IMG/VR virus record: IMGVR_UViG_3300025671_000067
Location: 1 to 60,655 of that record
DNA: 60,655 nucleotides
From: a virus
Reading direction: 5' to 3' (one strand)
Shown here: positions 24,201-32,468 of the stretch, piece after piece
Layout: every line of letters begins with the position of its first letter
How positions within the stretch are numbered: the first letter of the stretch is position 1
Translations under genes and position numbers: made by a program
Notes under the pieces: generated by a model
Told to the model about the DNA's origin: nothing
The model's input: only the letters and a program-made list of their open reading frames with translations
The model's database searches: none

Positions 24201-26081
24201 TACTTCTTTAGCTACTTGTAGAGCTTTTGCCCCACCTTTAACTATTGTAGCTGCGCCTCCAGAAGCCAATATCAAAGGTATTTCTTGGAGCAGTTCTGAC
24301 CCTACTTTGTCAACTAGGAATTCAACAGGGTGATCAGCTAGTGCACCGAAAATAGCTTCGCCGGTATCCCAAAACCCTTCAGCCGCGCCTATCTTAGCGT
24401 CAATGTCTTTTAGTGCAGTTTTGAACTCGTCTGTGTATGTGTCGTTACCCAGAGCCGCTAACTCTTTACCTAACTGGTTTAAGCTAGAGTCTTCTGGGTT
24501 TTCACCTATCATGGCTAGAGCACCAGTAGCAGTTTGCAGTAAGTCACCCGCCGCTTTTAAAGCTACTGCTTGAGTGGTTTGAATAGCATCTTGTTCAAAA
24601 AATGCCTCTGCCCCCTGCAGCATGGCGTTTAGCCCTTTCTTAGCTGCTTGTGTTTTTACATCATTCTCAGGGACATCTTTAAATAGCTCGTCTACATCAG
24701 CTTGTAATTCGTCTAAGAAACGTCCTATGGGGGTTTCAGGTTCGGCTATAGACTCTTGATACTCGTCACGTACTTCTACATAACGATCTATTAACCCTTG
24801 ATCAGTGGCTTCTATACCCGTACCTGATTCGGCCATGATCGGTGAAGACCAGACATTTGTAGCAAGGCTTATCCCTACATCATAAAACTCATCACTGGTT
24901 AATATGGTTTCTCTAGAAACACTATCTTGACCACCAAATATACGGTCTAAATAGGCATCCATTGCTGCGCCACCGGTTAAAGCATACGCAGGATCATTAG
25001 GATCTAATTGAGGCCTTGTTATAGTTTCATTACCAGACTCTAGCTGACTTAATATTCCTTGTTGAAGCAAATTCAGTCTTACTAACGCAGCATCTTGCAT
25101 AGACTGTGTAACTATTTGGGCTGCACCGGTTAAAAAACTATCAGCGGATTCTCTCGTGTAGTCTGCTAACCACGCTGCAGCGGGGCTTGAATCAAAACCA
25201 TAGTCACTTAAAAACGCGGTCATTGCTGGGCTGGGATCTTCGTCGTTTTCTCTAGCAGCCTCCCATGCTTGCAATTCTTCGGGGGTTATTTGTCCATCCC
25301 CATCAACATCTGCTGTTGCTGCTACCGCCTGACCCGCTTCGGTACCATCTTGAAAATACATGATACCGTTTTTTATTTCCCACTCTTTTACATATTCCGC
25401 CATCTCTTCGGTGTTTAGTGCCCCATCACCGTCAAGATCAAAAGGTTGGTACTCTACACTGAGTTCGACTTCGCGGTTAGGTAATTGGAAGTACTGCCAC
25501 CAGTTTCCACCGTGAACCGCTGCATAATTTTTTGCGGCATCTATAGATTCTTCTGTAGCATTAAAATGATCTTCAAATGCAAGTCGTTCGGCTTCACGAA
25601 CATCTGCAGGATTATTTGGATCACCTCCTATTACATCGAGATATTGATTAGTTAAATCAGTAAGGTCTGCATTACCAAACTCAGCAGGTCCAGAAGAAGT
25701 ACCTAACGTTGACAAAGTTTCAGGAGGTAAAACATCACCAAACAATGACGTATACATCGCGTTAAGTGCTGCGGTTTGAGCAATGTCACCAACAATACTG
25801 TCTGCGCTATTAAGTATTTCTTGGATTACATCTATATCGCCGTTTTCTGCAGCTTCTAAAATAGCGGCAGTAGTTGCGTCTTCTCTTGCTTGGAGATCCG
25901 CAAGGACTGTTTCTTCTTCAATACTATCAAGTTCTTCTTGAGTTATTCTTGGAACGGCTAAATCTATCCCACCCGCATTAATAAACGATTGGTATTCTGT
26001 AGGGCTTAAGAACCCATCACCATCTGCATCAAAGTCTTGCCAATATACTGGTTCTCTTTCTGCTTCAAATGTACGTGCCAT
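21246..26081 (-). CDS. Giant EF-hand-containing virion-region protein, 1611 aa (probable N-terminal part of a split gene)
   Basis: Canonical calcium-binding loops are visible: DADGDGFLSPTE at residues 18-29, DLDGDGALNTEE at about 214-225, DVDGDGQITPEE at about 254-265, DINNDGVLTGQE at about 937-948 and a degenerate DTDGVTGISQEE at about 977-988. The middle has Gly-rich hydrophobic stretches (SGLIIGGLTGAGVGGGIGG) that could insert in membranes. Residues about 1080-1300 carry repeats of about 46 residues around IAAAEGYTLTD. Two longer repeats of about 47 residues around TAFPDATPEEIA follow, then (EG)n and TGTGTDQS repeats. The size, composition and position fit an internal or ejected virion protein whose folding may depend on calcium. 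The frame is cut by the 28-bp duplication at 21237-21292. Confidence 0.75.
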   Translation of the reverse strand: MARTFEAEREPVYWQDFDADGDGFLSPTEYQSFINAGGIDLAVPRITQEELDSIEEETVLADLQAREDATTAAILEAAENGDIDVIQEILNSADSIVGDIAQTAALNAMYTSLFGDVLPPETLSTLGTSSGPAEFGNADLTDLTNQYLDVIGGDPNNPADVREAERLAFEDHFNATEESIDAAKNYAAVHGGNWWQYFQLPNREVELSVEYQPFDLDGDGALNTEEMAEYVKEWEIKNGIMYFQDGTEAGQAVAATADVDGDGQITPEELQAWEAARENDEDPSPAMTAFLSDYGFDSSPAAAWLADYTRESADSFLTGAAQIVTQSMQDAALVRLNLLQQGILSQLESGNETITRPQLDPNDPAYALTGGAAMDAYLDRIFGGQDSVSRETILTSDEFYDVGISLATNVWSSPIMAESGTGIEATDQGLIDRYVEVRDEYQESIAEPETPIGRFLDELQADVDELFKDVPENDVKTQAAKKGLNAMLQGAEAFFEQDAIQTTQAVALKAAGDLLQTATGALAMIGENPEDSSLNQLGKELAALGNDTYTDEFKTALKDIDAKIGAAEGFWDTGEAIFGALADHPVEFLVDKVGSELLQEIPLILASGGAATIVKGGAKALQVAKEVAEKWAQSAGFGTGVALDLAEAITGNAGQAYEDAMQNLLKEGVINPDTGEAYTQEEAEAKAQSIAINQGMIGGIITAVSMGIGGNLYEKAISAEDGIERLGNAIFTQAPEAVKKAIHKYLGELGARVLGTGTAAVGEGLQEAIDETVTSLTLDWQMDAAGDFDRDYGGSAASGLIIGGLTGAGVGGGIGGADTVANWVKHSNAQVAEAVAVAEAAVLGGATAADAAAQLQTDLMDLEIDNASVRNDIANGVDDAGYLTEQEVFNTATQLGVELLPGQIEELAGDTDELAHMQDLIEDLTENIYGAPSDAEFDINNDGVLTGQELVERDQAMEAWRESNPDFEELTAPSIAELDTDGVTGISQEELVSYALAASNAVEERQTSLDDTRARFRALGYEPSNAEVFEYSAKKNEIPGYVDPRQLTSAELEAIAADQNYELSDSDYDRVGQGGADFEQTQTTEATSLFDSLALSVQEIKDAAAAEGVTLSTTEATALAGNIAADTTEAEALKVEQDKFDARAINAEEITEIAAAEGYTLAEGEAEALASMLPPGTTEESALATQRQVFDNKAVTLEELEAIAAAEGYTLTDTDKELVGNVTEGSASALLDRKQTEFDDLVITAEELEAVAAATGYTLTDADRELIGAVAEGESASDILNQQRTTFQTSVDDAATAATRQAYSDTIRTHITDNQGNFTEEEILNFIDQAVAAGSTTGVISNINTSMTNTRNQNTLTTAFPDATPEEIATLMEEIAGGKTVDQVIQDRNEAIAAAQLEAQNTANQNALTTAFPDATPEEIAELMAQITGGKTVDQVIQDRNEAIAAAQGEGEGEGEGEGEGVDQTGGQTGSEGESVDQTGGQTGSETGGESTLDQVTAFLVGAGLQFTQEEINKVVSDIESGVSTSIEDAVTGVVDARDTGDAGTGTGTDQGTGTGTDQSTGTGTDQSTGTGTDQSTGTGTDQSTGTGTDLSDQVDIEDTTIEGEHRRHYD
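21311..21450. repeat. 24-bp tandem repeats encoding TGTGTDQS
   Basis: About 5.8 copies of a 24-bp unit, nearly identical at the DNA level, encode an eight-residue TGTGTDQS linker near the C terminus of the EF-hand protein. The unit is a multiple of three, so changes in copy number would keep the frame. The tract is likely to vary between close relatives. Confidence 0.95.
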
Positions 26082-26090
26082 AACCGTTAC

Positions 26091-26669
26091 CTACAACACA
26101 TCTGTCGTGTGTGGGATAAGAATAGACGCTTTTTTGACCCCTTCGTTTATAGTTGTCAGTTTACCGTCAAGTGTAGCGTCTGAGGCTACAGTCGTAGCAA
26201 TTCCTGCTGTAGTCATTTCTGGCTCTGCAAAGTTATCAGCAATAGCCACTCCAAGCTGTGCATAATCGATACTCGCTGCGCCCGATAGAGATATACCAGA
26301 TACTGTAGCGGGAAATACTGGCGAACCATCAGTAAAATAGTACGGTGTACTGTAATCGTCCGAGTACAAAATCCCGCTGATTGCCACTACTCGTGGATCA
26401 TAGACCACCTTCCAGCCGTTAATGGTAAAGAAGGTGCCACCAGTCTGTCCACCGGGGATAGGATCTAACCCAGTAAATCTCATAGCTGGCAAGTACTGTG
26501 TATTTTCAATGCGTTCAAACCAACGAATCCACGCTGAATAAAGCTCTGTCTGGACATCTAACGACGTAACGCCAGCATTGACCTGGATGCTCTTGGTGAT
26601 ACCGTTGAAACTCACCTTGTCATCGTCTAGCCACTGCTCACCATGACTGATCCAGAGGTTAAGCGCCAT
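26091..26669 (-). CDS. Predicted structural protein, 192 aa
   Basis: Not matched to a named family. The sequence is rich in beta-forming and aromatic residues (ELYSAWIRWFERIENTQYLPAMRF, YYFTDGSPVFPATVSGISL), has no Cys, and has a C-terminal region with the look of a helix (TIATTVASDATLDGKLTTINEGV). It lies 3 bases from the 734-aa gene, inside a run of four consecutive fibre-like genes, so it is probably a tail or tail-fibre accessory protein. Confidence 0.65.
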   Translation of the reverse strand: MALNLWISHGEQWLDDDKVSFNGITKSIQVNAGVTSLDVQTELYSAWIRWFERIENTQYLPAMRFTGLDPIPGGQTGGTFFTINGWKVVYDPRVVAISGILYSDDYSTPYYFTDGSPVFPATVSGISLSGAASIDYAQLGVAIADNFAEPEMTTAGIATTVASDATLDGKLTTINEGVKKASILIPHTTDVL

Positions 26670-26672
26670 TGC

Positions 26673-28877
26673 TTACTGTATCCGTTCTTTCCAGCTTAAT
26701 GCAGCATTGATCTTCGTGTCTGTGCCCGGAGCAACGAAGTGGCCAATCATGAACGTCCACGCCGAACGTGAAGGTGGGGTACCTTCGATATCACCATCTG
26801 CTGCGGCACCTGCCCAACCAGAACCGTCAACTGCGCCTAACGTTGTCTCGTAGTCTCGTGGGAATGTAGCAGTCTGAAGAGCCACACTGGTTACGTTACC
26901 CGCACCGCCGCTAGTAGTCGTGAATGCAGAGCTTCCTAGACCAACATCTAGTGCCGCATCAGTTCTGCCCTCTACGCTTGCTACTGAACCGTTTAATGCA
27001 GTGATAACTGCTGTTCCTGCGCCAGTCACCGTAATCGTGTCACCAACAACCACGTTAGTCGTGCTACTCAAAGTAAGTTCACGAACGACTCTATCATCAT
27101 CAAGGTCTGCTAGATTTGCGTACAAAATCGCTGAGTTACCACCAGTGAATGCTAGGTAAACAGTCGTATCGTTTAAACTGTTTGGCCCCGTCTGCGAAAT
27201 ACCCCTAATTGTCACCTGATTACGATCATCAAACAGGTGCCTGTTCTGCCCAGTGATAGGGTTAGCGCCTAACGTCAGAGTTGCTGGATTAGCAGTAGAT
27301 ATAGATGAAATAGGCTGCTTGCGAACACTAGTCGTTGTCTCAGCGTTTACCTTTAGCGTACCTTCTTGAATCGTGTGGAACAACTTGGACAGGTCAATCT
27401 CACCGTCCCCTTTGATAGTCGCTTCAAGAATCTGCTGTCCGTGTGCAAGGTGTTCGGCTTGTGTATCAAACTCAACCGTCGTGTAGGTTTCTTGGCTGTA
27501 GCTTTCGCCTCGCAAAATACATCGGCCATAAGCTCTGACTTCAACTCTTCGGTCAGTTTCGGCAGCGGTTGAATCAAATGCGCTAACCTGCAATCGCTTT
27601 GGTAGATACAAGCTGTGGTTCTCTAAACCGTTGATCTGCTCAACAGGTCTGGCAGAAAATACATACTTTGCGCCAGTCAAAGTGCCATCAAGCGTGTGGC
27701 TGCGGTCGTACACCTTCAGCGCGCCTTCTTCCATAATGTCAGCGGTAGATTCTGTGTAAACGGAAGCACCATAGGCATACATAAACTGATTACCCGTATA
27801 GCCCGCGCCATTGATACACTTTAGTGCCCAACAAATTGGCCTGTTAGGGTTGGAGATTGCGTTATGACTAGCCTTGTTTTCCATATACATTTCGTGGCAA
27901 ACCACCCGCTCACCAAGGTAGTAAACGCCCCATCTTATACGGCCACCGCCTAAGTATTGGTAGTCAATCCAGTACAGGTTAGACTTTGTAACGTCCAGCG
28001 TCATCCCCGATGATCCTGTACCGTCAAGCTTGTCTTTGTTCCAGTCATCTTGAGCAATAGCACTGTCTGTAGTCGAACCTTCAAATGTTTTTCTATGTAC
28101 TACATTTAATGTGCTGCCGTTCTGCTGAAAGAAGAATCCGTCCGTTGCATCAAACGCACCCCAGTTCTGTACCAGTCCGGACGTGATTTTACTGTTTAAC
28201 CTAGTAGCAATCGTGAAAATCGTGCTACTGCCAGCTAATGCTGGATGGTACAGATTGCTAGTGTGCGTAGCTTGGTCGTTTAAGGTGTCACCAATTTCTA
28301 GCTTGACGGCCTGAAACGTAGGCTCATGGGTTACCGTAGCTGAACCAATTAAAGCGTTGCTAAATGCCGCAGGGTTTATGTCTTTCAGAAACAGGTATTC
28401 AGCGATCAGTTTTTGTTGCGATGTACGAAGTTGGTTGAAGGATGAAAGTTCCGCTGGGCCTTCGCCAAATCTAACCTGACCAGAACCGAATCTATCAATG
28501 TTCCAACCGTAGGATGGATTGTCCCATCCCATGATGTTATTGGCTTGGATATATAGGTCATAAACATCAACGACCGTTCCAGCAAGCGTAACCCCATCTG
28601 GATCAATGATATCCTGGCCAGCGACAGGCGAAACCTCGTTATATTTATCAGCCTTTGAGTAATGAACTGACAAATGCCCTGAAGTACCGCTGCCTTCCAC
28701 GCCATGGACGTGAACCATCATTGTAGGCCCACCGCCGCCACTAATCGTGTAATGTTCACCGATTTGCCATGCGTCGTACCCGCCTGAGAACTGAATCTCA
28801 GCAGTATGAATCATGTTTACGCGATCACCAGTGGATTCTGGCGGTACGCGAGTGAATCTCCTATCATTTACTGCCAT
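26673..28877 (-). CDS. Predicted tail/fibre structural protein, 734 aa
   Basis: Large beta-rich protein. The central part (residues about 200-350, including FTIATRLNSKITSGLVQNWGAF and MFYAYGASVYT-type strands) resembles concanavalin/laminin-G-like carbohydrate-binding jelly rolls, but I could not confirm this by alignment. The C-terminal third is Thr/Val/Gly-rich with TVTGAGTAVITAL repeats. No catalytic motif was recognised. Within the late operon it stands beside two other fibre-like proteins and may contribute to receptor binding. Confidence 0.6.
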   Translation of the reverse strand: MAVNDRRFTRVPPESTGDRVNMIHTAEIQFSGGYDAWQIGEHYTISGGGGPTMMVHVHGVEGSGTSGHLSVHYSKADKYNEVSPVAGQDIIDPDGVTLAGTVVDVYDLYIQANNIMGWDNPSYGWNIDRFGSGQVRFGEGPAELSSFNQLRTSQQKLIAEYLFLKDINPAAFSNALIGSATVTHEPTFQAVKLEIGDTLNDQATHTSNLYHPALAGSSTIFTIATRLNSKITSGLVQNWGAFDATDGFFFQQNGSTLNVVHRKTFEGSTTDSAIAQDDWNKDKLDGTGSSGMTLDVTKSNLYWIDYQYLGGGRIRWGVYYLGERVVCHEMYMENKASHNAISNPNRPICWALKCINGAGYTGNQFMYAYGASVYTESTADIMEEGALKVYDRSHTLDGTLTGAKYVFSARPVEQINGLENHSLYLPKRLQVSAFDSTAAETDRRVEVRAYGRCILRGESYSQETYTTVEFDTQAEHLAHGQQILEATIKGDGEIDLSKLFHTIQEGTLKVNAETTTSVRKQPISSISTANPATLTLGANPITGQNRHLFDDRNQVTIRGISQTGPNSLNDTTVYLAFTGGNSAILYANLADLDDDRVVRELTLSSTTNVVVGDTITVTGAGTAVITALNGSVASVEGRTDAALDVGLGSSAFTTTSGGAGNVTSVALQTATFPRDYETTLGAVDGSGWAGAAADGDIEGTPPSRSAWTFMIGHFVAPGTDTKINAALSWKERIQ

Positions 28878-28887
28878 GATTTAATCC

Positions 28888-30549
28888 TTATGGGGTGTAT
28901 GCCCTGTCTTGTTCTGCCGTCAACGTTACAACGTTTGACTTGCTGCGCTCAATCGTACCAGTCGCAACAACGGGCTTGGCTACGCCCTTGTTTCCAGCCA
29001 CTACCGTAATTCCGATTTGACCTGTAGCTGCTGTCTTGTCAGTCCTGCCACCCTGACTGTTGTTGTCATAGTCAATGTTCGCGGAGATCGATGAAGCGCT
29101 GATCGTCCCAGCAATGTCTGTTGGGGTTGACTGGTTGTCATCCAAGATGATCGCTGAAGCCGTCCCGTAATCATCTGCACCTGTAATTGAGTCAGTAATG
29201 TAAACAACATAGTAACCAGTACCGCCAGACGTCAAGAAGCTGTTGAAATTCAGCGTCAAGGTAGCCGCGAAGTCGTATTGACGGGCTGTTCCACCCTGGT
29301 CGGTAAATTCAACGTTGTTAACGTCAGTAGATGCGAGGTTTGTAATAAACACGCTTTGTGAACATACCAACTTGTCACCTACAAAGCGCAACAACGAATC
29401 CGCAGTTTGCCCCGTAACTGTACCTTGCGAGTTAGATACTGCTGAGTTGATGTCAGAGTTTTGACGCAACAGATACTGAACCTTAGTGTAAATCTGCTGA
29501 AGCGTCTTGCCGTCACCATCAATAATGATTCGGAAGTCAAAGTCATCGTTAGTGTTATTGATGTCGATTACTTGCGAGACCGTGTAATAACTTACGTCAA
29601 TATTTGCATACGTCGCAGCTTCAGAACCCGTGATTTCGGCATCAGTATTGACGATATTCAAGTCATCTGCGTTAGACAGAAGAACATTAACAGTATAAGC
29701 GCCTGCACTCGTTTGACCCGTATCGGCAAGAATTGAATCGCTGTAAGTCTTACCAGCTTCGCGGCAGAATGCTTTAAAAAACGTCTGCGTGTTGAACGTC
29801 GTGGTGTCTGTGTCAACGGTCGCATCACCAAAAATTTGAACGCCTTGGTTTGCTTCGTCAGCATAAACAAAATTGACCTGTCCGCCATCGGCGTCTACTG
29901 TTTGGTAGTAAAGCTGTGCGTTTGCGCTAACCTCACCCAGAGACACGATGCCTACATAACGTCGGGCTAGATCACCACTTGAATCTGTGCCAGCCGTGTC
30001 GGGTGTAGTTGGTCGGTATTCGTTCCAGCCACCATCGCGGAGCATATATCGCGTAGCGTCTGAGTCGGTGTTGTCGGGATGCCATGCGTTGTACCTTGAT
30101 CCGTCAAAGCCGAATTCAAACTGGCCTGATTTGGCGTCAATTGCATACATCGGGAATGGGAACGCGTTGTAATAACTTGTTTCCCAGAGTTTGACAAATT
30201 TTGAATAGAGCGCCTGTAACGTTACCCCATCCTTCGCGACTAGAGCACCAACTCCAGCATTGAAGGTAAAATCCCTAACCGTTGTGTCAATAGTCAAGTT
30301 ACCTGCACTTGTCATTGCGGTACTCGTTACGGTTTGCGATTGATCCACCGTGTAAGTTCCGGTTCCGCCTGTGCCTGTACCTTGGGCCGTGATAATTGTT
30401 CCAGCGGTAACACCCGACCCGGAAATCACAGCGTTCACATCGATAAAGCCCGAAGTGACAGCGGTTACAGTAAGGGTAGTACCACTAATTTCGCCAGTGA
30501 AACTTGCCCCACCGACTGAGAGATCATCACCATCTATAATTTTTGCCAT
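28888..30549 (-). CDS. Predicted fibre structural protein ending in DRAYTP, 553 aa
   Basis: Begins with a Gly/Thr-rich region ([34 protein letters not shown]) common in virion surface proteins. The middle has aromatic-rich strands ([25 protein letters not shown]). It ends [11 protein letters not shown], and the next protein ends QSIDRNYVP, which suggests a shared C-terminal docking peptide. No enzymatic motif was seen. It probably forms part of a tail appendage together with the flanking proteins. Confidence 0.62.
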   Translation of the reverse strand: MAKIIDGDDLSVGGASFTGEISGTTLTVTAVTSGFIDVNAVISGSGVTAGTIITAQGTGTGGTGTYTVDQSQTVTSTAMTSAGNLTIDTTVRDFTFNAGVGALVAKDGVTLQALYSKFVKLWETSYYNAFPFPMYAIDAKSGQFEFGFDGSRYNAWHPDNTDSDATRYMLRDGGWNEYRPTTPDTAGTDSSGDLARRYVGIVSLGEVSANAQLYYQTVDADGGQVNFVYADEANQGVQIFGDATVDTDTTTFNTQTFFKAFCREAGKTYSDSILADTGQTSAGAYTVNVLLSNADDLNIVNTDAEITGSEAATYANIDVSYYTVSQVIDINNTNDDFDFRIIIDGDGKTLQQIYTKVQYLLRQNSDINSAVSNSQGTVTGQTADSLLRFVGDKLVCSQSVFITNLASTDVNNVEFTDQGGTARQYDFAATLTLNFNSFLTSGGTGYYVVYITDSITGADDYGTASAIILDDNQSTPTDIAGTISASSISANIDYDNNSQGGRTDKTAATGQIGITVVAGNKGVAKPVVATGTIERSKSNVVTLTAEQDRAYTP

Positions 30550-30561
30550 TTATGTGTCTCC

Positions 30562-32100
30562 TTAAGGGACGTAGTTTCTATCGATTGATTGGCTGACTTG
30601 TATAGTCCCGCCGTTTGGCCCTAATTCAAATCCGTTCACGTAGTAAGGGATATACCCTTCACGGTAAACAGCAACGTCAACAAACGTCCCAGCGCTGTAA
30701 GTATAGCTGTAGCTGGATGACGTCCCCGCGATGTCTTGATCGTCTTGTAACTTAGTGACAGTCCCTGACGATTTTATTACAACATCAGACCCGCTTACCA
30801 CGTTTGATATTGTAAGTGTCTTCTGCCCGATGTTTTTTATGACCGTAGCACCTGCCGTCCGGTAGCTAAAGTCTGTGTCAGACGTGATCGTGACGTTACC
30901 GCTGCTTATGTTGACGTAGATGGCTTCGTTTCCAGTTGAGCCATTACTGGACGCGTAATTTGTAAAGCTAATATTGGTCAATGTATGGCTAGTGCCGCCC
31001 GTAATCTCTAGGCCGTGGCCAGTGCCAGAGCTAATAAATTGCAGGTTTGATATTGTTGTTACAGATGACCCTGCCAGCAAAGCTGTGGTAGCGGTGCTTG
31101 CGTTGAAAATGCAACCAGTCATTGTGGCACCGCCTAGCGTCACCTGATTACAACGAGCAAAGGTTGTGTCTACGACTGAACTATTTGATTGGAATATAAA
31201 CGTGTCCATATCCCGAAATGCACAAGAATCTAAATTAATATCAGCGTTATCAACCGCCTCAAAATAACCTTTACTAACAGTTCCCAGCGCATTGATAGAG
31301 ATGCCTGTGAAATCTACACGACTGGCGGCATTCTGAACTTCAATACCGTTAAACGTACTGCCTACGAAATCTGTCTCAGCGACGAAGCAAGCCTTGTTGC
31401 TGTCCCGAAAGTCAACGCTGTTTCCACCTGTTGAGCCTAACTGAAGCAAGCCTTGGAATGTATATACACCGCTTCCGTAACGTAGCAGACCCCACTGGCG
31501 AGTCGTAGAGTTATCAAACGTTGCTGCCCCTGAGAATGTCGCATATCCGTTAGCCAAATCGCCATCAGTAATAATCAGAGATCGACCGTGGCGTATTGCG
31601 TCCAACTTGAATGGCTGACCTTTTGATGGGCCTGTTGACGGAACGTTCCACATACACCCCACGATATCGGTAGCCGTATGAGATCCGGTGCTTGCCGTGA
31701 CTGTTGGGTCAATCGGGTAGCATTTCCATCCGCCGATCTGGTAAGTGTCATTGCCGTCTACGTACCAGCGAGATTTAGTGGTGGCATTATTTCCTATGAT
31801 GATTTGAATGCCGCCCGATGATTTAGCTGCAATGGCCTGAGCTACGTCAGCCTTTGTCCAAACAAAGACCGCATCCCCTGAAGCAACCGTTGCACCACCG
31901 TTGTAGTAAATCCCACGCACAGAGCTAGAAAACGGGTTACGTGAGGCGCAGCTAGTCCCCTCAATGAAGTCATCTGCATCTGCCACGGTAATAGCATTCT
32001 GACCACCGCCGCCGTCAGTGATAAGGGTAAAGTTGGCGGTGCTGCCAGTATTCTCATCAATGATTGCAGATAAGTCTGTTGTATAGCTTGCAGCCGCCAT
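30562..32100 (-). CDS. Predicted right-handed beta-helix fibre protein, 512 aa
   Basis: Residues about 180-430 show short-period strand-turn repeats (VDFTGISINALG, INLDSCAFRDMDTF, VTLGGATMTGCIFNAS, HTLTNISFTNYASS) as in pectate-lyase-type beta helices used in phage tailspikes. I see no depolymerase active site, so binding alone is equally possible. It ends QSIDRNYVP, matching the DRAYTP end of the neighbouring 553-aa protein. Its start overlaps the stop of the 122-aa gene as TAATG. Confidence 0.68.
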   Translation of the reverse strand: MAAASYTTDLSAIIDENTGSTANFTLITDGGGGQNAITVADADDFIEGTSCASRNPFSSSVRGIYYNGGATVASGDAVFVWTKADVAQAIAAKSSGGIQIIIGNNATTKSRWYVDGNDTYQIGGWKCYPIDPTVTASTGSHTATDIVGCMWNVPSTGPSKGQPFKLDAIRHGRSLIITDGDLANGYATFSGAATFDNSTTRQWGLLRYGSGVYTFQGLLQLGSTGGNSVDFRDSNKACFVAETDFVGSTFNGIEVQNAASRVDFTGISINALGTVSKGYFEAVDNADINLDSCAFRDMDTFIFQSNSSVVDTTFARCNQVTLGGATMTGCIFNASTATTALLAGSSVTTISNLQFISSGTGHGLEITGGTSHTLTNISFTNYASSNGSTGNEAIYVNISSGNVTITSDTDFSYRTAGATVIKNIGQKTLTISNVVSGSDVVIKSSGTVTKLQDDQDIAGTSSSYSYTYSAGTFVDVAVYREGYIPYYVNGFELGPNGGTIQVSQSIDRNYVP

Positions 32101-32468
32101 TAGAGACTCATCCCACGCCCGACGATCTTGTCGGATAAAACGCCACCTGAAAAAGTATTATAAAAAGCATCTTCTGCTGCACCGCTAGGAACAAGTCTAT
32201 ATGCAGTGCCGTCAGCATAAGTGTATTCGTAGACATCCCCTTCAGCTATAGTCGTTAGGAGTGTAGGGGCACTACTGTAGTTGCTCGCGTACTCTGTCCA
32301 AGTCCGACTGGCCTTATCGTTAACTGTTTTAAGGCTTTGATCTAATTGGTTGAAGTATAGACGCAGTACGTTATTAATAGCCTCGAAAGCACTAGCTATG
32401 TACGTATTGGGCGCGTACGGCAATGCCGGAGCACGAAAATTAATTTTAAAATCCTTCAGAAGCGCCAT
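32100..32468 (-). CDS. Tail-associated hypothetical protein, 122 aa
   Basis: Unrecognised. Residues 20-50 form a likely helix (AFEAINNVLRLYFNQLDQSLKTV), followed by a beta-rich half (EGDVYEYTYADGTAYRLVPSG). TAATG overlaps with both the gp10-like gene upstream and the beta-helix gene downstream suggest that its product is made in step with theirs. It may be a connector between the tail hub and the appendages. Confidence 0.65.
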   Translation of the reverse strand: MALLKDFKINFRAPALPYAPNTYIASAFEAINNVLRLYFNQLDQSLKTVNDKASRTWTEYASNYSSAPTLLTTIAEGDVYEYTYADGTAYRLVPSGAAEDAFYNTFSGGVLSDKIVGRGMSL

